A stretch of DNA of 64,000 bases, taken from contig CM037777.1 of the NCBI GenBank assembly GCA_021229015.1, positions 52,397,554-52,461,553 of the forward strand. The letters are read 5' to 3'. The DNA is from Solen grandis (lineage: Eukaryota; Mollusca; Bivalvia; Adapedonta; Solenidae). Both the position numbers and the translations under genes were made by a program. This document shows, piece after piece, positions 12,323-23,594 of this stretch (position 1 is its first letter; each line of letters opens with the position of its first letter). The notes under the pieces were generated by a model. The model was not told the origin of the DNA. It searched no databases and saw only the letters and a program-made list of their open reading frames with translations.

Positions 12323-13428
12323 ACTTATTTATTTCACGTCAAGTTAAAAACAAGATTTTTATAACATTTAATACTATTCCCTCTCAAGTTATCTAACAAG
12401 TTTGTTTCATTCCCCTGAAGATCTTATTCCAGTATTTTATCAATAAGGATAGCTGATGCATCAAAGTACTTAAACCAAATTAAGTTGCAAGCAAAACTTT
12501 AACCAAAATTTCTTAATTCAAAAGGGACCATAATTTAGATATGTAATTTTATGATCTGGGGCCATATAGTAAAGCTCCTTAGTTTTTAAGGAAAATAATT
12601 CCTTAACTGGAATAAATCTCCTAAGGCGTAAAAAAAAAAATAGTCTTGTTTCTGGTTACAGGCTGGGAAAAAAATGGGTCGGTAGGTCTTTTTTTTTTTT
12701 TTTTTTTTTTTGAAAGCTTACATGTAATGTGGAAAATGTAAAATGCTACATGCTAATTTACCTTTAGCTGTATTTTGCAAATTCCGACAGCTTTACAGAA
12801 AAAAAAATCTTCTAGTTTGTACTAAGTATCAGTCCATTCAGTACAAATGAGAACTCGGTTGCTGGTACATGTACACATTAATTACTTAGAAAGCACATGC
12901 TGGGTGCAGATGAAAAATCAATAAAAATGGTGGCACCTGTGTCATTTTATCCAATCAACACATGTTCTTAACCTGCCTGATTATGAATAACTGTAACTTG
13001 TGTTTATCTGCGGTGAGAAACTATCATTTTTTGGGTGAAAGTAGAGATGATTGCACAAGTAATGTGTGATGGACTGATTAATGTCTATTATGAAGTCATC
13101 TTGAAGCTTACAAATATATTTTAAAGTGTGCCGAGGATCCCCCAAAGTTGAAAGTCAGAAAAAACTTAGTCAAAATGTATCTTACTTGTTTGTTTAAAAT
13201 CAATGAACAAAGCTGGTTACTAAGATGTATGAATCCTAGATAATTTCAAGCAAAACTTAACCTAATTTAGTTGCATTCAAAATATTACCCAAAGTTTTTA
13301 ACTTCACAAGGGGTCATACATTATAATAAATTCAAACAAGAGTTATCTGGTGTGATGCCCCTAAATAATTTAATCCCATAACTTGCTAAGATATACACAT
13401 GATAGTATGTTGCATGCAAAACACTTAC
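12323..13428. other. A+T-rich DNA, probable intron or downstream sequence of the unidentified gene
   Basis: Homopolymer runs (12639-12648 A, 12690-12711 T) and AACTTTAACC-type fragments of the 38.8-41.9 kb repeat family. No exon was identified. Confidence 0.4.
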
Positions 13429-13466
13429 AGGTGGTCAGAGGTAGCAATGAATTGGTAGATGATCTC
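13429..13466 (-). CDS. Candidate exon 7 of the unidentified minus-strand gene
   Basis: On the minus strand a pyrimidine-containing acceptor (TTTACTCAG) precedes 38 bases, followed by the good donor GTAAGTGT. Two bases carried over from the exon at 14700 plus the first base here give Arg, after which the frame reads RSSTNSLLPLTT and leaves one base. Another frame (EIIYQFIATSDH) also looks protein-like but does not fit the upstream phase. This is the weakest exon of the set. Confidence 0.35.
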
Positions 13467-14699
13467 CTGAGTAAAGTATCAGTCTATCATGGATATTCTT
13501 TGTGTATCAATTAGAAAACAGGTATCAGACCTGCCAATGTGTCATATCTAACCATAATCATCATGTTCGCCTGCAAACTCTCTATGTGTCAGCAAGGTTT
13601 GAATATCAAATATTCTTGGACCTAACATACCAGATCACTATACAAAATTTACCATGATCGCTTATTCCCTGAAAAATGGCCTTGATTAGCTGCTTCAACC
13701 AGGTTCAATATGCACTGAGTGGCCTTATACATTCTTGAGTGAGAGATAAAGTCCATTATGCTTTCAACCATTCAAATCGATTTTTTTTTATCTTAATGGG
13801 TTCAACTTTTGTAGAAAATCTTAATAAGAAAGGAACCATAATGCAAGGGTAAATTTCTGAAAATACACAAGTAATTATCAATTCATGGCGCACAATCTAG
13901 AGTGTTTGAGTCACAGGCCTATTTACTACATGTTCTCTGGGTCAGACATTCTGTCACAGCTTCTTATCAATCAGTCTGGATTTTTATTAAAAATTTCATT
14001 ATTCACTCAAGAACCTCTTACTCCTAATCTAGATGTTAATGTGATAAACTTTCCCAATTTAAAGAAAATTCTACACTCCCAAATTACCTACAAAAACATG
14101 TGGTTTCGTTGCATATTGGTAGTCTATGTAATAACCAATATGTGTTATGTCAGCAAACATGTATCATTACTCACAATACAATGTTTCATAAAATATTTTT
14201 ACATCCATAAACATACAATCTAAACACTTTGACAAAATGATTATGACATGTCCCTATTCAATTGATTAAGCAATGATGCATGCACTTTTCTATACCGTTT
14301 TAAGTGGGTAATAGTCCTTTCTGCTCTATAAAACTGCTGCTTTAATGGATTTACATCATAAACTGTTTAACCGTTTACTCAAATAGACAGGTTCTGACAC
14401 CTTGGCAAACAGAGCAAACCCAGATCAGATAGCTCCTCTTATACACACTGCCTGTTGGCAGTGACTTACATCATCTAACATTGAGGATTACCATAGATAA
14501 TCATAACCATACACATTTCTAATCTATAATGAGAAAATATTATAGTGCTCTTTTTATCCTGTGACAATAATGTCAAATGCAAATGGACCATTATCATGGA
14601 AATTTTGCAAATGGACAATATTAGGAATCATTCAGATGCCCTAGATTTAAAAAAGTTCAAATTCCAGAGTCTATAAATATAAATTATAAATGGTTTTAC

Positions 14700-14814
14700 C
14701 TGCTATGGAGATTGGTGCCTTTCTTTTTGTTTTGTTCCCTAATTAAGTCAACAGCTTGCGTCAATTCAGCATCAAGTTTAAACACTCCACGATAAAGTAC
14801 TTCATAAATAATGG
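14700..14814 (-). CDS. Exon 6 of an unidentified minus-strand gene
   Basis: A 115-base exon on the minus strand, with acceptor TTTGATTTTCAG and donor GTAAAA. The first two bases complete a Ser codon with the single base left by the exon at 23513; the rest reads IIYEVLYRGVFKLDAELTQA followed by VDLIREQNKKKGTNLHS, leaving AG. The sequence is amphipathic and helix-like and turns basic (NKKK) at its end. No catalytic motif or family signature is visible to me. The intron to exon 5 is about 8.7 kb and full of mobile elements. Confidence 0.68.
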
Positions 14815-16957
14815 CTGAAAATCAAAGAAACAGAAGACCAATTAATTATTACTTAAGATGATTACTATACTTGCATCCCACCTTGGCTGTATGTAACGTG
14901 AGTGTAGGACCGGACTAGATGCAACAGGTTGGGATGCAAAAAGCTTGATTTCTATATACACCCACACTTCTGTAAAGTAGGGGTGTCATAAAAAAATACT
15001 GACTAAAAGGAAGAGGCAATCAAAAAAATTATATTGTAATATGGCCTGGGTAGTTTTCTATAGAAAAGTACACATGTTTAAATTGAATACTGCACACTTT
15101 AGAGGGGGCTGAGTTTCCCTGCCCATACAATAAATATTACAAAACCATGCAGTTATCCAGATAACCACACAGTAATGGCGGACCATGCAGTTATCCAGAT
15201 AACTTGGTTTATCAAATATCTGCACAGTAATGATGGCACGACTTATCTTGTGACACCAAAATTAATTGTTTTCCCAGACACAATTCCTTCAGATGACACT
15301 TAGTATTCACCCCTACAGAGTGTGCAAAATAACCATTTCCTCCACTAGCTTTTTTTTTCAAATCATTACATTATTTTCTATTTTTAGACAAAAAAAAGTG
15401 ATGTAGAAATTAGCAGTGTGGCCAAACAATGTGGTATGTAACTTCACTTTAAGCTAGCACAAGAAGCATATTTTGCCTTGACTCAGAAACTTGAAAACTA
15501 CTTGAAGTAATTTTAATGGGATAAAGCGGAAAATTGCTCTCTATACATTGCCAGATGTACAGGATTTCCAAACATTTGGGAAACTTTTCAGAGTTCATGA
15601 GTATTTGTTGTCACAAAAAGCATATCACTAATAAATTATGTGATGTTTTTCCAAATGTTAGACCTTTTGAAAATATTATGAAGAGAGTCTATTGATAACA
15701 AGTCAACTTGTGATAAGATAAAACGCTCAGATCTATGGTCAAACACGATAATTAACAACTTTATTAATTCAGTATGTCCTTCCCTATACAAAGGTATTTG
15801 CTAATCTTGTATGGAAGGTTTCGAAATGTGAGGGCTTGTTTGGAAAGAATTATTTGATTAGTTAAGAGGGAAGGTTCCTTGCACTGATTGGTCATTTTTA
15901 ATGGGGTTTCTCTTTGACACCCAGAAAACTCAATATTTGGGACAGCTGCATAAGAAGTATATATAATCGCAAACTTCTAGAAATGAAAGAAAGGAACTGC
16001 AAGTGTAAACAATGTAAATAGTGAATTTGAGAGTGAGTATTACTGCTGTATTGAAAATCAGGACTACAGTAAAAAATCACTCTGCAATCAACTCCTCTTC
16101 ATGACCAACGCAATATTACAAGAGCTTTTTTTATTGGACCTGAACTTTTCTCTATATATTTCAGTGGTCACTCACATCATTATAGTGAGCATTTCAAAAT
16201 TGCTATAATCAGTCATACTAAATTGTAAAATTAGTCTTCTTTTGACTTCAATAATACATCATTGGCTTTAATTTGGGTTGAAAAACGCATCATCGAAAAA
16301 TGAATCATTGACAATAATTTTAGTTGCTTGACAAGCTTATTCTGTGTGTCTGAGACTACCAAAATCTCAATCCCTCATAAAAGGCCATGAGTTACATATG
16401 CATAACAAGGCTGTGTCACAGACACGAAATCCCCCGCCGAATATATTTAGTTCATGAATGGGAGCTGTTTTTACAGAACATAAATCAGGGGCCGTAACTC
16501 CATTGTAAAAGATCAAACTGGGTCATGCTGTCAATATGATTATAATTCCTTATTGCCTCTTGATATAACAGAACAGAACAAGAAGAGACTTTATTACTTC
16601 CAAGTATACAACATGGAGAAAAGTTTATATATACACACAACTAAATATATAAACAAACTATACCATAAGCTTTTTCTGGTGTATTAATTTAAGAAGAGCA
16701 CAGAATGTCGAGGACAGTGGAAGAAACAGAGTGATAAATTAACATATTCAAAGCAGATTGAGATATACAAACTTATATGGGATAAGAAGGGGAGGCAGAT
16801 TCACATAAAACTATTAATTATGTTACATTTTAGTCTGCAATTATAGAATAATGAGAAATTATGACAGTAGTTATGTTCATTTATAAAAATAATCTAGCAT
16901 ATAAATAGCAAAAAAAATCCAAGTAAAAAGTGTTTGGCATACCAGTCTGTACTTAAA

Positions 16958-16960
<3 letters not shown>
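14815..16960. other. Intron of the unidentified gene; no further exon seen
   Basis: A+T-rich DNA. A 49-bp partly repeated segment (ACCATGCAGTTATCCAGATAAC at about 15145 and 15183) is the only local repeat noted. The minus-strand open frame near 15898-16080 shows no coding features. Confidence 0.4.
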
Positions 16961-16999
<39 letters not shown>

Positions 17000-17090
17000 C
17001 TCTGAGAGGGGGCATAGAGAGGAGGGGAGAGGCAGGGAGAGGGAGAGGCAGGGAGGGGGGAGAGGCAGGGATGGAGAGATGGAAGAGGCA
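16961..17090. repeat. (AG)n microsatellite and purine tract
   Basis: A pure AG dinucleotide run at 16961-16996 is followed by a G/A-rich tract to about 17090 with imperfect GGGAGAGGCA repeats. It accounts for the Ser/Leu/Pro-rich minus-strand open frames over it, which are not genes. Confidence 0.9.
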
Positions 17091-17828
17091 GTAGCTTGAA
17101 TACTTTTGGAGGTATGCTCCGGACAAAAATCAAGTATGAAAAATAACAAAGGGCAATAACTCCAAAATTAGGCTAAGAAGAGTTATGGTTCTTGTGCACT
17201 GCACTTCTCTTCAATGAGATCTGTCCACCTGTGAAGTTTCAAAGCAATAGCTTGAATACTTTTGGAGTTATGCTCCGGACAAAAATCAAGTATGAAAAAT
17301 AACAAAGGGCAATAACTCCAAAATTCGGCTAAGGAGAGTTATGGTTCTTGTGCACTGCACTTCTCCTCAATGAGATCTGTCCACCTGTGAAGTTTCAAAG
17401 CAGTAGCTTGAATACTTTTGGAGATATGCTCCGGACAAAAATCAAGTATGAAAAATAACAAAGGGCAATAACTCCAAAATTCGGATAAGGAGAGTTATGG
17501 TTCTTGTGCACTGCACTTCTCCTCAATGAGATCTGTCCACCTGTGAAGTTTCAAAGCAATAGCTTGAATACTTTTGGAGAAATGCTCTGGACAAAAATCA
17601 AGTATGAAAAATAACAAAGGGCAATAACTCCAAAATTAGGCTAATGAGAGTTATGGTTCTTGTGCACTGCACTTCTCCTCAATGAGATCTGTCCACCTGT
17701 GAAGTTTCAAAGCAATAGCTTGAATACTTTTGGAGTTATGCTCCGGACAAAATTCGGACGGACGGACGCACGGACGCACGGACAACGCCAAAACAATATC
17801 CCCCTCCCGATTTCATCGGCGGGGGATA
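17091..17828 (+). mobile_element. Pearl/Helentron-like element, family E, 156-bp core, four exact units
   Basis: The motif GGACAAAA(A)TC recurs at 17121, 17277, 17433, 17589 and 17745, giving four consecutive units of exactly 156 bp with very few differences. The array ends in GGACGGACGGACGCACGGAC and the hairpin CCCCCTCCCGA..TCGGCGGGGG (17799-17825), followed by ATAAAA. I could not place a clean 5' end; the purine microsatellite may have interrupted or replaced it. Confidence 0.75.
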
Positions 17829-17950
17829 AAAATCTACAGATGATAATCTTTATAGTCATGCATTGTCAAGCAAAATGCTTGTATAGTAGGATACATTTCA
17901 CAGGTCAAGCAAGTTTCAAGTATTACCCCTTAACATATGCAATAATAATT

Positions 17951-18158
17951 TTAACCCTTACCCTGCTGGAACCGTAAGTGCTAACCTTTGCTACCAGTAA
18001 AGAGCCAGGCCAGCCTGCACATCCGCTGGCCTGGCTCTTTACTTTTGGCTGACCAACTACAAGTTTTCATCTTGCTATCCCTTAAATTGATAAAAAGGAC
18101 AGTTCCAAAAAAGATGTCGGCTAAGTCCATTTCAGAAAATCAGCAGGTTAAGGGTTAA
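17951..18158 (+). mobile_element. TTAA-ended MITE, second hairpin type
   Basis: A 208-bp unit bounded by TTAACCCTTACCCTGC and GGTTAAGGGTTAA. It has a perfect 19-bp-arm hairpin at 17996-18014 / 18025-18043 (AGTAAAGAGCCAGGCCAGC and its complement) around a 10-base loop. The ends resemble those of the 242-bp TTAA MITE but the interior is unrelated, so it is probably a separate family moved by the same kind of transposase. Confidence 0.65.
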
Positions 18159-19668
18159 GTTTACTTCCCTTCAAACAAGATCAGACTCTCTAACAAAAAG
18201 CAGAACTGTGCAATACCATATCTACATGACTGCTGTATTCAAACATCTGTTGCCAAGGATCTTGCACATTGACAAATTGCATCATAAAAAAGATCATAAA
18301 TAATGTCTTACAATGAAAACAGAAAATATATTTAGAATAAACTATCAAATGACAATGCTGTTAGAAGCCACACTATCAGAATTTCAAAAATACAAAATCT
18401 TATCTTTCACTTGATTATTTATCTGCTTCGGTGATTTAATATCAACTTGATTATTTATCTGCTTCGGTGATTTAATATCAAGATTGCATATAACATGAAG
18501 ATTCTTTTTTATTGGTTAAAAATGCAAATATCATTTTTACTTGTTTTTGAACAGGGTTGCTGGCATCAAAATCCAGGTTTTATTAGGGCCTCTGAAACAA
18601 TCCTACTACTGTTCATGCAAAGGTGTCAACAGCTGTATATTTTGTTGCTGTCATCACTATTCAAGTTATTCAAATCTGACTACCAATATTCAATGCCACT
18701 GGAAACTTTAACAAAGTTTAAAGCAACTTAAAAGCAGTTACTAAGATGAGCTAGTGCAAAAAAGAACTAGAATAAAACAAAATGTCAAACTAAATGTTCC
18801 AAAGAAGCACTCATCATAACACAGTTTCAAAACGTATGTGCTTGCTTTCCACAGAAAATCCATGTGACATAAGATAAACAAAAAGTTTCTCTTCTTGATT
18901 GGCAAAGTTCACCATCCAGAATGACTAATCCAGCTTGACCTCCAGAATGCCAGCCCGTGACCTTCCTCTTCAGAGGTTTTCCTAGTCTTTCTACCACGTT
19001 CCCAAAGCAAACAACCCTGTTCCTAAGTGCAAGTCCCTTCCATTTTTCCCCAATTATAAAAAAAAAGTAAAACACACACACACCAAAAAAAATCAACAAT
19101 GGATAAAAATATTTTGGCTGATGCTAGTGTCTGTTTGGGCGTTGATGAATGGGTGTATTTTACGGATCTTTTGTAGCCAATAAAGGTAACTGAAAAAGGT
19201 GTGGTTTAGTTTGTGATACCGATGAGGCGCCGGAAAATATGATATCAGTAGTAGTTGGTAGGCACTTGGGATTAAAAATCATCTGGTTTCGAGAGATCTG
19301 CATAACAGCAACAATATAAGTTTAACTTGAATTTGTACATTGTTTATCCCAAATATTTATACAACATTTAGAATTTAACATTTTTAAACATGCTTATCAA
19401 TATGGCATCTCACAAAAGGAAGTATTATGCAAGAAAAATCCTTAAATGGCACACAAAAGGTTGCTCAACAATTTCATCTTTATGGCAATGCTAGAGTGAA
19501 AATTTGACAAAATCTCCTACCAAGGCCTATGATATTGAAAGCACTGATCATAATGAAGGAGTTAAACTGTAACTCCTTATGATCTGATATCATTTCAGTA
19601 TATTAATTAAAAATTGTTATAAGATGCCCATAGTATTCTTAAAAATGTTTCAGATTGCTACCACAAAG
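18159..19668. other. Intronic DNA with a short direct repeat; no exon seen
   Basis: A perfect 36-bp direct repeat (CTTGATTATTTATCTGCTTC...) occupies about 18409-18480. The minus-strand frame at 18827-19099 is somewhat richer in G+C than its surroundings but has no recognisable domain or splice context. Confidence 0.4.
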
Positions 19669-20301
19669 AAAACAAGAGGGCCAAAATGGCCCTGAAGTCG
19701 CTCACCTGAGAAAAACTGCATTCATTGCCTGTACAAGTTACTAAATTATATCATAGTTGTACTGAAAACAATCCATGAGATCATTTCAATTCCACAAACC
19801 AAACAGTACCTGTGGTCAAAATTTGAAGTCAAACTCTACTGAGAGATTATGGCTTTAAACATTGTCGATGAAACAATGAAAAAATTCTAGAGTGTAAACA
19901 GTGAAATCTGGCATTTTTATTAATTAAAGGGCCATACAACCTGACCAAATTATCCAATTTCAGCCATAGTCAAACTTGGCCAAAGAGAGTATGGCTATTA
20001 ACATTATTATATAGTTTGATAAAGATTGCTTAAGATGTGAAGATGCTAGAGTGCAAACAAAGTAAATCTGGCATCTTTTAATATTAAAGAGGGTATGACT
20101 CCTAACCCAATAGGCCGATATCAGCCATAATCGAACTTGGCCAAGAAATTATGGTAATAAACATTGTCATATAGTTTGAAGATGTTTGCTTAAAAAATGA
20201 AGATGCTAGAGTTCAAACAAACTAATTGTGGACGGCGGACCGACAATGGACATTCATCTATCCTAATAGCTCATCCAGAGCACATGTGCTCAGGTGAGCT
20301 A
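19669..20301 (+). mobile_element. Pearl/Helentron-like element, family A
   Basis: Starts AACAAGAGGGCCAAAATGGCCC followed by CGCTCACCTGAG. Three core units of the 160-bp type (AAATCTGGCAT, ATAATCGAACTTGGCC, GAAGATGCTAGAG) follow, then GACGGCGGACCGACAATGG. The end is AGAGCACATGTGCTCAGGTGAGCTA. It is closely related to the copy at 4323. Confidence 0.72.
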
Positions 20302-20317
20302 AAAACAAAATAACAGG

Positions 20318-20603
20318 AACAAGTAACTGGTGTTGCACACAACAAATGAGTCCCCTAATGGTGAGTAGCATAATTTTTCCGTTACCATAGCAACCAGAAT
20401 TTTGGTCCAAGAAAAAAACACAATGTGATATGCAGAATCTCCATACTGCCACCTATTCATATACCAAGTTTCATAATCTTATCTTAAATGGTTTTTAAAT
20501 TATTGTGGGATAAAGATCTCCGCACTGTTGGATGGACAGACAGACAGACAGAAAGAAGGCAAACCTATAGTCCCCTCTGGCATTAACACCAGTAGGGGAC
20601 TAA
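20318..20603 (+). mobile_element. Pearl/Helentron-like element, family B, single-unit copy
   Basis: AACAAGTAACTGGTGTTG start and AGTCCCCTCTGG..CCAGTAGGGGACTAA hairpin end, with one diverged core unit (CCGTTACCATAGCAACC). It starts only 16 bp after the end of a family A element. Confidence 0.7.
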
Positions 20604-20959
20604 TAATCAATAGGAATTGAATTAAAACAGTACCAATAAATGATTTTGAACAAATTAGAGAGATTCCCAAAGTTAACCTTTTTGTCAATGAAAATTCCCA
20701 AAATGAGCTTTTTCACATTAAAAAATTCCCAATTTTGACTAGACTCCTTTTCCCAAAATGGCTAGGAAAGGACAACCCCTGCCTTTCCCCCTCTTTGACT
20801 TCAATTAAAGTGAAAGATTTCTCTTTTTCTAGTTAAATAAGGCTCAGTTGAAAGACATCCATTAACAGTGAACAGTTGCAATGCCTTAATAAGGACTAAT
20901 GAGTGTATATCCAATTATAATCCAAGTGTCACCACTGTTCATACATACACCCAATATCA

Positions 20960-21159
20960 TTAACCCTTTCCCTCATATAGACTCATTCTGACACACATAA
21001 AGCCTGATCTGCAGAAAACCACAGTTAAACCTTACCAAAATTAATTATTTCCAGACCACTGAGGAGCAGCGAACAGCATAAAGTTACTCGCAGGCTGATC
21101 TGGTTTTATGTTGTTCGCATAGGTCTTTTCATGGTTTCCTCTATGAGGCAAAGGGTTAA
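20960..21159 (-). mobile_element. TTAA MITE (copy 2, hairpin arm deleted)
   Basis: Reverse-oriented copy with both TTAACCC ends. An internal deletion has removed most of one hairpin arm (GCGAACAGCATAAAGTTACTCGCAGG), so this copy cannot fold like the full-length ones. Confidence 0.8.
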
Positions 21160-22647
21160 TCCATTAATGTCATATAATTACAATGCAGTTCAATATCACA
21201 CAGACACTATGTTTAAGACTCCACAATGGTGTTACAATAGATCCACGCTGTATACCCTCTCTGTCTTAACATTCAATTATTTTATTAATTTTATAAAAAA
21301 AAAAAAATAGCCAACAATCAAAGCTACAGAAAGGTAGGTGTTGAGCTTATTCTTAAACAATGAAGATTCACATTCCCTTTATTTACCTATCTCTTTACTT
21401 CAGAATATTCTTTTACTCATAGTCAATTTTGATTTTTGGGTTGTTTTTTTTAAAACTTTCGATTTTCTCTCATTCAATATCCAATGTCACTTCAATACAA
21501 CCTTAATCTAATCAAACTCTCTCTCTCTCACCTATGTCATTCTATACAAACCTGAATGTTGAAAACAGTCTCGCAACTTGCTCCATTCTGATAAATCTCT
21601 TTCCTCTTCCGCATAATTTAAATATGACAAAGGTAGACATACTTAGGAATAAATGAAGCAGATTAGTCAGACAATTACATGGTTAATAAAGTATATTTTA
21701 CTTTGGCAGCTTCCTTATTCTCCCCCACATAATGTGTTTTATACTTGATAAAAAAATGAGGAAAAAGTAATTAGCTGTCTACCGTCAGAACAAGATTGAA
21801 AGATATCTTTATCCATAAATCTCATACATTTATTATTCCATTTTCAGTGTCACCGATCTAATCCCCGAGTAATCAATCCCTTCAAATTATCTATCTCACT
21901 CACATTCAAGTTCAGATTACGCAAAAAAAAAAAAATCAAAACCTGCACATAATTATATTGATTAATTAGTGAGGCAATGTCATGGCTGTGATCAAAAGAT
22001 ATCAATGCATTTCTACAGTATGATTGTGACAGATTGTTGGGCTCAGAGAAGCTAGGCATTATGAAGTACTAACATGCCCTCCCTATCAAGTTAAGAGTGC
22101 ATGTCCTTCTGGGATGTATTTTGATCTTATGTTCCTACATATTCACAATTACACATCAAACACAATTTTTTGTCACTTAAAATATGTGCAAATAAGACAA
22201 ATAGCTCAATACAGTTGTTTCACAAGTGTCCAATAGCATTAACATCTAACATCGCTTCTAAGAGTATGATCATCACAAAATAAATACAGGATATTTGTAC
22301 ATTTTTGAGGAAGATGCAATTTTATTTCATCAAGTGAACTTCAAAAATTGTATTCTAATGAGTTGCACAACCATGAGTCAGAATACACAAATATCGCATC
22401 TTCCACAAAAAGACAAAATTTTCCCTTTTATGTAGGAAAGAGTAAACATTTTTGTATTTTTCTCTATGAAATTTTTGTTTATTGAGTAATGTACTCAAAA
22501 GCATAAAATTAAAGCATTTTTCTTTTACTCAAGGACTTCTTAACACCTCACCTTGTGGAAAAAAGTCAAATAATTCTTTTTGTGATTTTTTTTTTATTTA
22601 TATTACTAGATTGGTGCATGTTTTATGTTCTACTTTTATTTTATCAC

Positions 22648-22889
22648 TTAACACTTTCCCTCATAGAGGACACCATGAAAAGACCTATGCAAACAGCATA
22701 AAACCAGATCAGCCTGTGAGTAACTCGCTGGCTGATCAGGTTTTATGCTGTTCGCTGCTCCTCAGTGGTCTGGAAATGAGGATTTTGTAATTAAATTTGG
22801 TAAGGTTTAACTGTGGTTTTCTGCAGATCAGGCTTTATGTGGTACCTATTGAGTGCGTCAAAATGAGTCTATATGAGGGAAAGGGTTAA
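22648..22889 (+). mobile_element. TTAA MITE (copy 3, full length)
   Basis: A 242-bp copy with slightly mutated 5' end (TTAACACTTTCCC) and intact 3' end. The hairpin is present with a few arm substitutions (for example CGCTGG against the other arm's CTGTGA). Confidence 0.83.
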
Positions 22890-23299
22890 GATAATAAAGT
22901 TTAATGGAGTGGTTAACCTGTGAAAAAACAAAATGATGTGATATATCAAAGTTTTAGACATGATGCATTTTTTAAAGTTCTCCAGTATATTTTTATCTGA
23001 ACAAACTAAGCATCACTTTTTTACAGACACTCCATTTTCAGACAAGGAAAATCAAAATATTTCAGACTGTCATTACATTTTTGAATGTGCATCAGCCTTA
23101 AAAACATTCATCATTACTTTTTTACAATTACAACTTTTGGACAAATCACTGATTAAATCAGTATCAATTTGCTTTAAGTAAATTATCCATGACATTGAAA
23201 ACCAGCTGTTTTTGTTTTTTTTGTTTTTTTTTTGTCTTTTTTTTAATCATGCCAAGGGCTGTGTAATGTCCATGCCTCATTCTGTACTCATTTACCTGA

Positions 23300-23400
23300 A
23301 GGGTGGTATAGTCCAGTGGTTGCATACATGACTGTGGATTCGAGGACTGCCAGTTCAAGCCCAATCTTGGGCAAGAATTTTTCATGGCCTTCCTGAACAC
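23300..23400 (+). repeat. tRNA-like SINE fragment
   Basis: GGTGGTATAGTCCAGTGG resembles a pol III A-box region, and AGTTCAAGCCC about 45 bases on resembles a B-box, the spacing expected of a tRNA-derived SINE head. It does not fold into a clean tRNA. The overlapping minus-strand frame is a by-product. Confidence 0.5.
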
Positions 23401-23512
23401 AACTCAGGAACCATCAAAAGGTTTAAGTTGTGAAAATTTGATTTCTAAATCATTGTAACATAAGCAACTTAGAACAAATCTGTTTTGAAAGAACAAAAAC
23501 AAGGGTACTTAC

Positions 23513-23594
23513 ACTGGCAGATTGCTGCAGATTGTTGGAATGATGCTGGGAAGACAGAGTCAAGGTGATGCTCATCTATCCGACACAACAGAAT
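23513..23594 (-). CDS. Exon 5 of an unidentified minus-strand gene
   Basis: An 82-base exon with acceptor GTGCTGTGTTACAG and donor GTAAGTACC. Starting in phase 0 it reads ILLCRIDEHHLDSVFPASFQ followed by QSAAICQ and leaves one base (T), which completes Ser with the exon at 14700. Both splice sites are strong and the phase fits its neighbours on both sides. No family is recognised. Confidence 0.7.

Noticed and set aside
13885..14223. 112-residue plus-strand frame
   Set aside because: A+T-rich random-looking composition and no homology that I recognise.
16877..17149. Two overlapping minus-strand frames rich in Ser, Leu and Pro
   Set aside because: They are translations of the (AG)n and G/A-rich tract.
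18827..19099. 90-residue minus-strand frame with a hydrophobic start
   Set aside because: No domain, no splice context; the hydrophobic start comes from a T/A-rich and ACACAC stretch.
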